Source: an uncultured Eubacteriales bacterium (GTDB lineage: Bacteria; Bacillota; Clostridia; Lachnospirales; Lachnospiraceae). From it: a DNA stretch of 64,000 bases. Below, one piece after another: positions 41,576 to 50,760 of this stretch (positions are counted from its first letter, which is position 1; the number at the start of each line of letters is the position of its first letter). The notes beneath the pieces were generated by a model, which saw nothing but the letters and a program-made list of their open reading frames with translations, was not told where the DNA came from and did no database searches. The stretch spans positions 1 through 64,000 of the forward strand of contig CASDTX010000007.1 of the NCBI GenBank assembly GCA_949283695.1, read 5' to 3'. The translations under genes and the position numbers were made by a program.

Positions 41576-43111
41576 TCAGCCCTGCTCCTTCAGGGAATGC
41601 TTCATCGTAATTGTGACCTTCTCATCATAGCAGGTGAAGATCTCATCGACTTTGTCTTTCTTCAGCTTCGGAGTGATCAGGCTGACCACGGGCACAACGA
41701 TCAGTCCGGCCACCATGGCTGCCGCGCCCGCGTTGATCGGTGACTCAATGAATGACAGGAACATATTGGACACTGTCAGTCCTACTCCAACGACGAATCC
41801 TGCCCAGACGCCTGCCCGGGTCACTCCCTTCCAGTACAGTCCGTACAGGAAGGGCGCCAGGAACGCGCCCGCCAGTGCTCCCCAGGAGATTCCCATAAGC
41901 TGTGCGATGAAGGTCGGCGGATTCAGGGCGATCACGACGGACACTACGATGAAGAACAGAATCAGCACCTGCATGGTTACGATCTGTTTCTTCTCGCTCA
42001 TCTTCTTCACAATATTGCCCTTGATCAGATCCAGCGTCATCGTGGAGCTGGAAGTCAGTACCAGGGAGGACAGTGTGGACATAGATGCCGACAGCACAAG
42101 CACTACCACAATCCCGATCAGAATATCCGGAAGAGAGGACAGCATATATGGAATAATGCTGTCGTACACAACTGCTCCGGTTGTCTCGTCATAGATCGCC
42201 GGGCTGTCAAAGAGTCTTGCAAATCCGCCGAGGAAATAGCATCCGCCGGATACCACGACCGCGAAAAGGGTAGAGATAACTGTTCCGGTGTTGATGGATT
42301 TCTCGTCTTTGATCGCATAGAATTTCCCGATCATCTGCGGCAGTCCCCAGGTGCCAAGGGAAGTCAGGATCACAACGCCCAGAAGGTTCAGCGGATCTGG
42401 TCCGAAGAAGGAAGTGAACGCTCCCGGCTGTCCTTCTGTCAGCGGTACATCACTGGGAAGCTGCGCCATCTGGGAGATGGCGTTCATAAATCCGCCCTGC
42501 CCGCTCAGCACAGCCGCGATCACTGCTGCGATTCCGCCCAGCATGATAATTCCCTGGATAAAATCATTGATTGCTGTGGCCATATATCCGCCAAGGATCA
42601 CATAGATGGCGGTAAAGACAGCCATCACGATCACGCACCAGGCATAAGGAATATTGAATGCCATCCCAAAGAGCCTGGAAAGTCCGTTGTATACGGAAGC
42701 CGTATACGGAATCAGAAACACAAACACGATCACGGAGGCCGCGATCTTTAATGCTTTTGATCCGTATCTCTCCCCGAAGAAGTCCGGCATGGTCCGGGAT
42801 CCGAGATGCTGGGTCATAACTTTCGTCCTCCGTCCCAGCACAACCCAGGCCAGCAGGCTTCCGATCACTGCGTTTCCGATCCCGATCCAGGTACTGGCGA
42901 TCCCGTATTTCCACCCGAACTGGCCCGCATATCCGACAAATACAACTGCAGAGAAATACGAAGTTCCATACGCAAATGCCGTCAGCCACGGTCCCACAGA
43001 ACGGCCCCCGAGGACAAATCCGTCCACGCTGGTCACGTGCCGTCTGGAATAGATGCCGACGCCCACCATGACTGCAAAAAATAGTACAAGAAATATCAGC
43101 TTGATTCCCAT
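41576..43111 (-). CDS. Sodium:solute symporter family transporter
   Basis: A 511-residue SSS-family membrane protein with 13 or so membrane segments, resembling the proline/pantothenate symporters (GYAGQFGWKYGIASTWIGIG; ASMSTLSSLVLTSSSTMTLD is the Na+-site helix). The substrate is not evident. Its leader contains a perfect 11-bp inverted repeat (43155-43179), so specific regulation is likely. A hairpin with GGGCTGAA/TTCAGCCC arms covers its stop codon (about 41548-41582). Confidence 0.9.
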   Translation of the reverse strand: MGIKLIFLVLFFAVMVGVGIYSRRHVTSVDGFVLGGRSVGPWLTAFAYGTSYFSAVVFVGYAGQFGWKYGIASTWIGIGNAVIGSLLAWVVLGRRTKVMTQHLGSRTMPDFFGERYGSKALKIAASVIVFVFLIPYTASVYNGLSRLFGMAFNIPYAWCVIVMAVFTAIYVILGGYMATAINDFIQGIIMLGGIAAVIAAVLSGQGGFMNAISQMAQLPSDVPLTEGQPGAFTSFFGPDPLNLLGVVILTSLGTWGLPQMIGKFYAIKDEKSINTGTVISTLFAVVVSGGCYFLGGFARLFDSPAIYDETTGAVVYDSIIPYMLSSLPDILIGIVVVLVLSASMSTLSSLVLTSSSTMTLDLIKGNIVKKMSEKKQIVTMQVLILFFIVVSVVIALNPPTFIAQLMGISWGALAGAFLAPFLYGLYWKGVTRAGVWAGFVVGVGLTVSNMFLSFIESPINAGAAAMVAGLIVVPVVSLITPKLKKDKVDEIFTCYDEKVTITMKHSLKEQG

Positions 43112-43154
43112 TTCAATTCCCTCATCTTTCCTTTTTTGCTCATTTCACTAATTT

Positions 43155-43179
43155 GCTTTAAAGCGTTACGCTTTAAAGC
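43155..43179. promoter_or_regulatory. 25-bp inverted repeat in the symporter promoter region
   Basis: GCTTTAAAGCG and its exact complement flank TTA, about 45 bases upstream of the symporter start. Each arm itself contains the palindrome CTTTAAAG. It looks like an operator for a dimeric regulator that I cannot name. Confidence 0.55.
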
Positions 43180-43203
43180 ATTAAAGTATCCTGACATAGA
43201 ATA

Positions 43204-43224
43204 ACACGGGCAAAACGCCCGTGT
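43204..43224. terminator. Hairpin downstream of mgsA
   Basis: ACACGGGC pairs with GCCCGTGT around AAAAC, between the mgsA stop and the symporter operator. The T-run is weak, so termination efficiency is uncertain. Confidence 0.5.
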
Positions 43225-43278
43225 CAAGTCTTATATCCTGTTTTCTTCCCGGCGTCTGACGCCCTCCCCGAAAACCGT

Positions 43279-43755
43279 CTATTTCATCTGTTCTACCCGT
43301 TCCTGGATCGTCTTATTGAAGTTCTCAATCTTCCTGCTGTACGGCTCATTCATATATTTCGAATTCAGCATGAAGTCTGCCGTAGCCAGATTATTGGCGA
43401 TCGGAATATCATATACAACCGCAATCCTGAGAAGCGCCTTCACGTCCGGATCGTGGGGCTGTGCTTCCAGCGGATCCCACAGGAAGATCATAAAATCAAT
43501 CTGGCCTTCCACGATCTTGGCGCCGATCTGCTGATCTCCTCCAAGCGGACCGCTGCAGTAGCCCTTCACCGGAAGTCCGGTTCTCTCAGCGATCAGCCGG
43601 GCAGTTGTCCCCGTTCCGCAGAGGAAATGACTCTTCAGGATCTCCTGATTCCGCTCGCACCAGTCTACCAGCTCTTTCTTCTTCCCGTCATGAGCCACCA
43701 GCGCGATATGTTTCGCCTTCTCAATCTCTACTGTCACATAATTCTCTCCCAACAC
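43279..43755 (-). CDS. mgsA: Methylglyoxal synthase
   Basis: A 158-residue cytosolic enzyme turning dihydroxyacetone phosphate into methylglyoxal, a bypass of lower glycolysis. IALVAHDGKKKELVDW, the GTTARLI phosphate loop, SGPLGGDQQIGAKI with the catalytic Asp, and FLWDPLEAQPHDPDVKAL are diagnostic. The start codon is GTG with GGAGG upstream. Single gene between hairpins. Confidence 0.96.
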   Translation of the reverse strand: MLGENYVTVEIEKAKHIALVAHDGKKKELVDWCERNQEILKSHFLCGTGTTARLIAERTGLPVKGYCSGPLGGDQQIGAKIVEGQIDFMIFLWDPLEAQPHDPDVKALLRIAVVYDIPIANNLATADFMLNSKYMNEPYSRKIENFNKTIQERVEQMK

Positions 43756-43780
43756 AGTGCCTGCCTCCTGTCTTTTTGCT

Positions 43781-43805
43781 CCGCCGGCTGTTTTTTTGCC
43801 GGCGG
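43781..43805. repeat. Hairpin between the ABC permease gene and mgsA
   Basis: CCGCCGGC and GCCGGCGG flank a T-rich loop, four bases after the permease stop codon. The A/T-run is in the loop rather than after the stem, so it is not a textbook terminator. Confidence 0.5.
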
Positions 43806-43808
43806 CAC

Positions 43809-45386
43809 TTACACCATCTGCTCCATTGTCTCAAACCGCAGCGAAGCGAGTGCTCCCATCGCCACTGTTATTATCATACTATAAATCAGCACGATTGGGA
43901 AGATCAGATCCGAATTCACAAATATGCCCACAAGTGCCGCCGCTCCTGCTCCCATTCCCAGAAGCGCCATCTGGATAAATACCCGGAGCACATCCTGTCC
44001 GGTCTTGCCGAACACTTCCCCGAGAAGGCTCTGGGCCAGCACTTTCGTATACAGGCGGTCCGCCTGAAGCACGGCGAAGATCAGGATACAGAAGATCACA
44101 TATACCGGGTGGATCTTCCAGAAGATTCCCAGCGGAATACAGATGATGCACCCGTCCAGAAGTGCTTTTACATGTTCCATCGCTGTGGCGTACCACAGCT
44201 TCTTGATCGCACTGTCCGGGATCAGGAAGAGATAGGGATTCTTCAGCTCGCTCTCCCATTTCCCCAGATATCCGCTCATCACCAGAGAGACATAGGCCAC
44301 GATGCCCAGCAGGAAGAGCTCAGCGGAACCCGTCTCTGTCACCGCCTCCCGCAGTGTATAGGAGAAAATAAACGCAATCACCGCAGACATCACGGTCACC
44401 TTGGTAAAGATAAAGAACCGTTCCTTCTTATACTCCAGCAGCTGCCGGCAGAAAATGGCCCGGGCTCCCCTGGCGCTGATCCGCTCTTTCACCCGGCGGA
44501 ACCGGCGCTTCTTCTCGTTCATGCTCATGACCATCTCGCCGTTCTTCTGCCTGCTTATGATCTCCGCGTAATCATCGGCGAACTTGGCCGCCTCCTCATA
44601 GTATCCGCCGTCGCAGTGCATCCGAACCGCCCCGGCTACCGAGAAGAGTACTGCTGCCAGATACAGAATACTGCATACCACATTCAGCGTGGTCGGTCCA
44701 AGCAGCACAAGCCGGCACACAGCCACCTGCCATCCCACCACCGGGAGCATCTGCAGCACAGGCCAGTCCACGAAGGAGACCGCGCTCTCCACAGAGAGTC
44801 CGTTCTTCCTGAAATACAACACAATGACCAGAGTCAATGCAGCAAGAAAGACCTTGATTCCCATCCGGATGCCGCTCATCAGCTTCTGCGGGAGCCGGTC
44901 ATTGGTGTAGAGGAAGACCATGACCGACAGCTCCATCGCTGTCTCCAGCACACAGCTGGTCAGCAAGAGGAGAAGCATCCGCCACGCCGCGACCTGAAAT
45001 ATGGTAATCCCTCCGATGACCATGACGATCCACAGAACCACAGACATCACATAATTCATCCACGAACTGCTGATCAGCACCAGCTTCGGGCTGATCGGAG
45101 CCGTGAAAACAAAGTGCGTATGAGCCGGACGGAAGAGCACGCCTTTCCGGTTCGAATAGGCGATGAAGTTCACCAGTGTGACATAGATCGTCCATACAGT
45201 CAGGAGAATGACCAGCCCATATGTAGAATCCAGACGGATGGTAGCCGCCAGACTGCTCAGGCCGAAAATCACAAAGATCCCGTACAGCACGCCGAAGATC
45301 AGCGCAATCAGAGTGGTCGGTTTGCGCACCGCTTTCTTCAGATTGTTGATCAGACTTCTCTTGGTCAGATAGATCAGCGCTCTCAT
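43809..45386 (-). CDS. ABC exporter permease, putative ABC exporter family
   Basis: A 525-residue membrane protein with about 12 membrane segments in two groups and a cytosolic loop near 265-310. The start LIYLTKRSLINNLKKAVRKP is typical of the large clostridial exporter permeases paired with a BcrA-like ATPase. It overlaps the ATPase stop by 4 bases. Cargo is unknown; peptides, lipids or drugs are possible. Confidence 0.85.
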   Translation of the reverse strand: MRALIYLTKRSLINNLKKAVRKPTTLIALIFGVLYGIFVIFGLSSLAATIRLDSTYGLVILLTVWTIYVTLVNFIAYSNRKGVLFRPAHTHFVFTAPISPKLVLISSSWMNYVMSVVLWIVMVIGGITIFQVAAWRMLLLLLTSCVLETAMELSVMVFLYTNDRLPQKLMSGIRMGIKVFLAALTLVIVLYFRKNGLSVESAVSFVDWPVLQMLPVVGWQVAVCRLVLLGPTTLNVVCSILYLAAVLFSVAGAVRMHCDGGYYEEAAKFADDYAEIISRQKNGEMVMSMNEKKRRFRRVKERISARGARAIFCRQLLEYKKERFFIFTKVTVMSAVIAFIFSYTLREAVTETGSAELFLLGIVAYVSLVMSGYLGKWESELKNPYLFLIPDSAIKKLWYATAMEHVKALLDGCIICIPLGIFWKIHPVYVIFCILIFAVLQADRLYTKVLAQSLLGEVFGKTGQDVLRVFIQMALLGMGAGAAALVGIFVNSDLIFPIVLIYSMIITVAMGALASLRFETMEQMV

Positions 45387-46081
45387 TCTTTCTCACCGCC
45401 CGTCATCTCGAAGAACAGTTCATCCAGATCCCTGCCGGCAGCGTCCGCCTTATGATAGGATCCGACGATATGACCTTTCTCCATCACAAACATGATATCC
45501 CACAGTTCCTCCACCATCTCCAGCATATGGGTACTGATCAGCACGGTCACCCCGCTGTCCCGCAGCCTTAAGACCACCTCTTTCAGCGTCTTGATTGCCG
45601 CCGGGTCCAGTCCCACCATAGGTTCGTCCAGCAGGATCACCTTCGGTTTGACCGCCATGGCGCAGCAGATACTCACCTTCTGCATCATTCCCTTGGACAG
45701 TTCATTGCCCAGCTTTTCCTGCTTGTCGTCCATCTCAAACTCTTTGAGCAGTTCTTCTACTTCCTCATCTGTTATATCACTGCTGTACGCCATTCGGATG
45801 TACTCCACATGTTCCCGCACCGTCAGCGCATCAAACATAGCCGGAATCTCCGGCACATAGCCGAACTGCTTCTTGGCTTCTATATTCCGGGCCGGTATGC
45901 CCTCAATCCGAATCGTTCCTTTATACCGCAGAAGCCCTGCAATACTCTTGATAATGGTGGATTTCCCGGCACCGTTGGGGCCTAAGAGCACCCCGACCTG
46001 GCCGTCGGGAACAGCAAAGCTGACATTGTCCACCGCAAGATTCTTTCCATATGATTTGCTCAATCCCTGGATCTCTAACAT
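45383..46081 (-). CDS. ABC transporter ATP-binding protein
   Basis: A 232-residue ATPase: Walker A GPNGAGKS, signature LSKGM, Walker B VILLDEP and the switch His in STHM. It energises the permease encoded next. The ATG at 46081 follows AGGAGGAAG and begins MLEIQGLSKSYGKN; the frame extends 45 codons further upstream without a sensible protein start, which I reject. Confidence 0.93.
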   Translation of the reverse strand: MLEIQGLSKSYGKNLAVDNVSFAVPDGQVGVLLGPNGAGKSTIIKSIAGLLRYKGTIRIEGIPARNIEAKKQFGYVPEIPAMFDALTVREHVEYIRMAYSSDITDEEVEELLKEFEMDDKQEKLGNELSKGMMQKVSICCAMAVKPKVILLDEPMVGLDPAAIKTLKEVVLRLRDSGVTVLISTHMLEMVEELWDIMFVMEKGHIVGSYHKADAAGRDLDELFFEMTGGEKE

Positions 46082-46207
46082 ACTTCCTCCTGTCTGCAGG
46101 CTTTTCTTCTCTTCTGTTCTGCCGTCAGCCGCCAAATCAAATACCTGTCCACAGAAGCTTTCGTCTGCCTGAGGCATCCATGTGAACCGGAACGGACAAT
46201 AAGAAAA

Positions 46208-46251
46208 GTCCCGCATCTTTGTACTGTTAATCTAGTACAATGATACGGGAC
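46208..46251 (-). terminator. Terminator after the beta-hydroxyacid dehydrogenase gene
   Basis: On the minus strand GTCCCGTATC pairs with GATGCGGGAC, enclosing a second TTGTACT/AGTACAA stem, followed by TTTTCTTATT. The inner TTGTACT...AGTACAA repeat could also be an operator for the downstream ABC genes. Confidence 0.75.
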
Positions 46252-46280
46252 AGTTCCCTATTTGTCAACACACAATTCGT

Positions 46281-47171
46281 TTACTCTTCCTCTTCCATAT
46301 ACCGGTGTTCCTCATCATAGAACTTCATCAAAGCCTGCGTTCCAAGATCCCCGTGTCCTTCTGCCTCCAGCTCTTCATAGTTGGCGAGCACCTGACTTAA
46401 GACACCCAGATCAAGGCCGCTTCTGTTGGCTTCAATCAGCGCCAGCTTCATGTCCTTGATGAAATGCTTCATGAAGAATCCCGGCTCATAGTCCCCGGCA
46501 ATGATCTTCGGCCCCAGGGTATCGAACTGCCGGCTGCCGGCCGCACCGGCGGCTACAGACGCAAGAAACGTCTCCGGATCCAGCCCCTTCTCTTTCACAT
46601 AAGTCAGAGCCTCGCACACCCCGGAGAGTGTCCCTGCGATCATGATCTGATTCGCCAGCTTGCAGTGCTGTCCGCATCCGGCTCCGCCTTCATAATTGAT
46701 GTTCGTTCCCATCGCCCGGAACAGCTCACAGCAAGCCTCATAATCCTCCCGTTCTCCGCCTGCCAGGATCGAGAGCGTTCCGTTCTTCGCGCCCACATCT
46801 CCGCCTGTCACAGGCGCGTCCAGCACATGAAAACCGCGCTCTTTCCCTTCCGTATACAGTTTCTCTGCGAGCATGGGACTTGATGTCGTCATATCGATCA
46901 GATACGTACCCGGCGCGGCACTGTCGAAGATATTGCCGCTGTCAAAATATACCTCCTCCACGTCCTGTGGAAATCCTACTATGGTAATCACTGCGTCCCG
47001 GTCTTTCACGCAGTCTGCGATGGTCTCGTGGAACACCGCGCCTTCCCGGATCACATCCTCCACTTTCGCCTTCGTACGGGCATAGATATGGAGCTCGTAT
47101 CCTGCTTTCATAAGATTGCGCACCATCGATTTTCCCATGATGCCCACTCCGATAAATCCAACCTGTTTCAT
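46281..47171 (-). CDS. Beta-hydroxyacid dehydrogenase family oxidoreductase (GarR-like)
   Basis: A 296-residue NAD(P)-dependent enzyme. GFIGVGIMGKSMVRNLMKAG is the Rossmann motif, DAPVTGGDVGAKNGTL the substrate-binding segment and GCGQHCKLANQ carries the catalytic Lys, as in tartronate semialdehyde reductase and 3-hydroxyisobutyrate dehydrogenase. The exact substrate is unknown. Its start overlaps the deoC stop by 4 bases, so the two are coupled. Acidic tail MEEEE. Confidence 0.9.
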   Translation of the reverse strand: MKQVGFIGVGIMGKSMVRNLMKAGYELHIYARTKAKVEDVIREGAVFHETIADCVKDRDAVITIVGFPQDVEEVYFDSGNIFDSAAPGTYLIDMTTSSPMLAEKLYTEGKERGFHVLDAPVTGGDVGAKNGTLSILAGGEREDYEACCELFRAMGTNINYEGGAGCGQHCKLANQIMIAGTLSGVCEALTYVKEKGLDPETFLASVAAGAAGSRQFDTLGPKIIAGDYEPGFFMKHFIKDMKLALIEANRSGLDLGVLSQVLANYEELEAEGHGDLGTQALMKFYDEEHRYMEEEE

Positions 47172-47896
47172 TCTGGTATCTCCTTCCTGGGGGCGCCGCC
47201 CGTTTCCGCGGCAGTCCGGTCTGGAACGACGTTTGTTTCCGCGCTGTTCTTCTCCGCGGCAAGTGCGACGATCCGGCTCGTTCCCAGCCTGTCAGCGCCG
47301 ATCTCCACAAACCGCTGCGCATCTTCCAGCGTGCGGATGCCTCCGGCTGCTTTGATCCGGGTCCGGTCTCCCATGGTCTCCTTGATCAGTTCTACCCCGC
47401 GGAAGGTCGCTCCCTCGCCGGCAAACCCGGTGCTGGTCTTAATGAAATCAGCTCCTGACGCCGCGACGATCTCACACATCTGCATGATCTCTTCCTCAGT
47501 CAGCAGACAGGTCTCAATGATCACCTTCAGGATCTGGTCCTTGCAGGCCCTGCGCACTGCCCGGATCTCGTCCAGCACATCCGCGTATCTCTGTTCTTTG
47601 ACCATGCCGATATTGATAACCATATCGATCTCATCCGCACCGTTTCTCACTGCGTCTTCCGTCTCGTACACCTTCACTGCTGACGTGGCATACCCATTGG
47701 GGAATCCGATGACCGTGCAGATCTTCAGCCGGTCCCCTGCATAGTCTCTGGCCTGCCTGACATAACACGGAGGTATGCAGACGGACGCCGTATGATATCG
47801 GATGCCCTCGTCACAGAGCTTCCTGATCTGTTCCCATGTACTGGTCTGTTTCAGGAGCGTGTGGTCACACCTGGCCAATATCTCTGTTATATCCAT
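47168..47896 (-). CDS. deoC: Deoxyribose-phosphate aldolase
   Basis: A 242-residue class I aldolase cleaving 2-deoxyribose-5-phosphate to glyceraldehyde-3-phosphate and acetaldehyde. The Schiff-base Lys lies in DFIKTSTGF, the second conserved Lys in KAAGGIRT, and EIDMVINIG and VIIETCLLT complete the barrel. AAGGAG precedes the ATG. Coupling to a hydroxyacid dehydrogenase is unusual for nucleoside catabolism but I draw no further conclusion. Confidence 0.95.
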   Translation of the reverse strand: MDITEILARCDHTLLKQTSTWEQIRKLCDEGIRYHTASVCIPPCYVRQARDYAGDRLKICTVIGFPNGYATSAVKVYETEDAVRNGADEIDMVINIGMVKEQRYADVLDEIRAVRRACKDQILKVIIETCLLTEEEIMQMCEIVAASGADFIKTSTGFAGEGATFRGVELIKETMGDRTRIKAAGGIRTLEDAQRFVEIGADRLGTSRIVALAAEKNSAETNVVPDRTAAETGGAPRKEIPE

Positions 47897-47953
47897 TTCT
47901 CATTCTCCTTCTACTCTTTCCTTCTCCGGAGATCCCGCTCCTGTCTCTGCCAT

Positions 47954-48625
47954 TCAGTCTTCTCTCTTCGTCACGACTTCTCCCTGCTTCTTATAGATGC
48001 TGCCGCCGGGCACGAATCCACGCACAGAAGACAGCGGGTAAATGTTGCTTCTGCTTCCCACAACAGTTCCCGGATTGAGCACACTGCCGCATCCGACTTC
48101 TACTTCGTCTCCGAGCATTGCGCCGAATTTCTTCATCCCGGTCTCGATATTGCCTTCCGGAGTCTTCACAACCACAAGCTTCTTGTCGGATTTTACATTG
48201 GATGTAATGGATCCGGCGCCCATATGTGATTTATATCCGAGAATGGAATCGCCCACATAGTTATAATGGGGAACCTGAACTTTATTGAACAGGATCACAT
48301 TCTTAAGCTCGGTGGAGTTACCTACGACCGCGCCCTCGCCCACGATGGCATTGCCGCGGATAAACGCGCAGTGGCGAACTTCCGCATCCTTGCCGATGAT
48401 CGCCGGTCCGTTGATGTATGCGGTGGGTGCCACTTTGGCGGATTTCGCGATCCACACATTCTCCCCGCGCTTCTCATACTCTTCACTGCTTAAGGTATTG
48501 CCCAGTTCCACGATAAAGGAACTGATCTTCGGAAGGACTTCCCAGGGATAGGTCACTCCCTCGAAAATCTCTTTTGCGATCGTCTGATCAAGTGTGTAAA
48601 GTTCTTTTACTGTCAATGCTTCCAT
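47954..48625 (-). CDS. Left-handed beta-helix (hexapeptide repeat) sugar-nucleotide-related protein
   Basis: A 223-residue protein consisting of a short N-terminal helix region and a left-handed beta-helix (about 60-200) with many I/V-G-x4 repeats (IIGKDAEVRHC, AIVGEGAVVGNSTELKNV, MGAGSITSNV, NPGTVVG). It resembles the acetyltransferase half of GlmU and is often annotated as UDP-GlcNAc pyrophosphorylase-related, though no nucleotidyltransferase domain is present. ATG 48625 follows AAAGGAG and lies 38 bases inside the topB 3' end. Substrate unknown. Confidence 0.85.
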   Translation of the reverse strand: MEALTVKELYTLDQTIAKEIFEGVTYPWEVLPKISSFIVELGNTLSSEEYEKRGENVWIAKSAKVAPTAYINGPAIIGKDAEVRHCAFIRGNAIVGEGAVVGNSTELKNVILFNKVQVPHYNYVGDSILGYKSHMGAGSITSNVKSDKKLVVVKTPEGNIETGMKKFGAMLGDEVEVGCGSVLNPGTVVGSRSNIYPLSSVRGFVPGGSIYKKQGEVVTKRED

Positions 48626-50720
48626 CTTTTTTCTCCTTTTCTGCCGTCTGACGGCCTTTTTTATAAAAACCTGCCGCTCTGTCATAGCAGGCTCTTAACT
48701 GATACTGGTTATTCAGTCCTTTCACGCCCACTGTCCTTCTGGTGATGAAATCATCCAGCTTCTTCATGTATTCCTCTGAGGTGATGGTTCCCTCAGCCAC
48801 ATAGGTCAGTCCTTTCTCCCAGCTGGCGGTCAGTTCCGGGTTCAGCAGGGGCCGGATCGAATGATCCACCACATCGAAGATCATCTCTCCCTGAAGGGTA
48901 GGCGTGATAATCTGCGTCTTCTTATTCAACGCCAGATACTTGATATGGATCAGCTTCTTCAGGATCTCTGCCCGGGTCGCACTGGTCCCGATCCCGCTTC
49001 CCTTGATCTGGGCGCGCAGTTCCTCGTCTTCGATCAGCTGGCCCGCATTCTCCATGGCCAGGATCATGGAACCGGAATTGTAGCGCTTGGGCGGGGAAGT
49101 CTCCCCCTCCCGGATGTCCAGGGCCCTGACCGGGAGAACGGTTCCTTTCCGGAGGGTTTTGATCACCTCGAACAGCGCGGTGTCCAGAGCCTGATCTCCA
49201 TTCTCTGCGCTGTCCGAAACGTCTCCGTTCTCCGGAAGCGGCTGCTTCTCTGCGCTCCCTCCCCCGTCCTTTCCCTGGCCGGAGGCGCCGGAGCGTCTGC
49301 CCTGCGGGATGCCGGCCACTTTCAGATAGCCTTCTTCCGCCAGGACTTTGAAACTGGAGAAGAAGCTCTCTCCTCTGATCTTGGATACAATGGCCACTTT
49401 CTGATAAACCGCCGGCGGATAGAAGATGCTTAAGAATCGCCTTACGATCAGATCGTACACCTTATGAGAGGTTCCGGACAGGGACTTCAGGGCACCTAAT
49501 CCCTGCCCTGTGGGAATGATTGCGTAATGATCGGTAATCTGTTTATCGTTCACATACCTTGTCTTCTCAAGTCCCTTGTAGCTCCCAAACGCCAGAATAT
49601 CCTGCAGATAGGGAGCCGCCATCTCGTATTTCGAGAGGCCGTTCAGATTCCGGCTGATCTCCTTCGCCACCGCGGTGGAGAGGACTCTGGCATCGGTCCT
49701 CGGATAGGTCACCAGCTTCTTCTCATAGAGTTCCTGCACGATACGCAGCGTCTCATCCGGACTGATCTTAAACCGTCTGGAACAGTCGTTCTGCAGCTCT
49801 GCCAGGTTATAGAGAAGGGGCGGGTTCTTCTTCTCCTTCTTCTTCTCCACGGACTCTATAACACATTCCACCGGCTGCTCTTCCGACAGATACGCGATCA
49901 GTTCTTCCGCTTTCTTCCGCTCTTTAAACCCGTTTTCTTTATATAAGTCAAAGGATTCAAACCACCGGGAGCCTTTCACGGCCCTCCACTCGCCCTCGAA
50001 GGTGCGCCCGGAGGCATCCACTGTGCTGACAACCCGGTAGAAAGGAGTTTTCACGAACTCCCGGATCTCCCGCTCCCGGCGGACTACCATGCCCAGCACA
50101 CAGGTCATGACCCTTCCCACGGAAATCACGGTATACTTTGTTTTCAGATAATTGGAGATACTGTTCCCGTATTTCAGCGTCAGGAGACGGGAGAAATTAA
50201 TTCCCATCAGATAATCCTCTTTGGCCCTTAAGTAGGCCGAGGCGCTCAGATTGTCATACTCCGACAGATCCCTGGCCTCCCGGATTCCCCGCAGGATCTC
50301 TTCCTCGGTCTGAGAGTCGATCCACACCCTGCGCCTTTTCTTTCCGGTGACGTGGGCTTCCTGCTCCACCAGCCGGTAGATATACTCTCCCTCCCGTCCG
50401 GAGTCGGTGCACACATAGATGGTATCCACGTCTTCCCGGTTCAGAAGCGTACTGACGATCTGGAACTGCTTCGCCACATCAGGAATCACTTCGTATTTGA
50501 ACTCTTCCGGTATAAAGGGCAGGGTCTGCAGACTCCATTTCTTCAGCGCCGGGTCGTACTCCTCCGGGTAGCTCATGGTCACCAGATGCCCCACGCACCA
50601 GGTGATAATCGCTTCCTCGGATTCCAGATACCCGTCCCGGCGCTTTGCGTTTACTTTCAATGCTTTCGCGAATTCCTGCGCCACACTGGGCTTCTCCGCG
50701 ATGTATACTGATTTTGCCAT
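48588..50720 (-). CDS. topB: DNA topoisomerase III
   Basis: A 710-residue type IA topoisomerase that relaxes negative supercoils and resolves DNA intermediates. SVYIAEKPSVAQEFAKAL and the TOPRIM acidic residues (TDSGREGEY) are in the N-terminal part; the active-site Tyr is in LVTYPRTDARVLST; GIGTSATRAEI follows. No C-terminal zinc fingers are seen, as usual for TopB. The ribosome binding site AAAGGA is rather far (about 15 bases) from the ATG. Confidence 0.95.
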   Translation of the reverse strand: MAKSVYIAEKPSVAQEFAKALKVNAKRRDGYLESEEAIITWCVGHLVTMSYPEEYDPALKKWSLQTLPFIPEEFKYEVIPDVAKQFQIVSTLLNREDVDTIYVCTDSGREGEYIYRLVEQEAHVTGKKRRRVWIDSQTEEEILRGIREARDLSEYDNLSASAYLRAKEDYLMGINFSRLLTLKYGNSISNYLKTKYTVISVGRVMTCVLGMVVRREREIREFVKTPFYRVVSTVDASGRTFEGEWRAVKGSRWFESFDLYKENGFKERKKAEELIAYLSEEQPVECVIESVEKKKEKKNPPLLYNLAELQNDCSRRFKISPDETLRIVQELYEKKLVTYPRTDARVLSTAVAKEISRNLNGLSKYEMAAPYLQDILAFGSYKGLEKTRYVNDKQITDHYAIIPTGQGLGALKSLSGTSHKVYDLIVRRFLSIFYPPAVYQKVAIVSKIRGESFFSSFKVLAEEGYLKVAGIPQGRRSGASGQGKDGGGSAEKQPLPENGDVSDSAENGDQALDTALFEVIKTLRKGTVLPVRALDIREGETSPPKRYNSGSMILAMENAGQLIEDEELRAQIKGSGIGTSATRAEILKKLIHIKYLALNKKTQIITPTLQGEMIFDVVDHSIRPLLNPELTASWEKGLTYVAEGTITSEEYMKKLDDFITRRTVGVKGLNNQYQLRACYDRAAGFYKKGRQTAEKEKKDGSIDSKRTLHT

Positions 50721-50760
50721 ATGATGTCAAATGTTTTCCTTTTCTGTAGTATCCGCCGCA

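Noticed and set aside
43605..45455. 616-codon plus-strand open frame
   Set aside because: Antisense to the ABC permease gene; His/Gln/Arg-rich low-complexity translation without any family motif.
46208..46251. YtrA-type GntR operator (TTGTACT...AGTACAA) for the ABC exporter
   Set aside because: The repeat is nested inside a well-formed terminator with a T-run at the end of the preceding gene, and no GntR gene is adjacent; kept only as an alternative.
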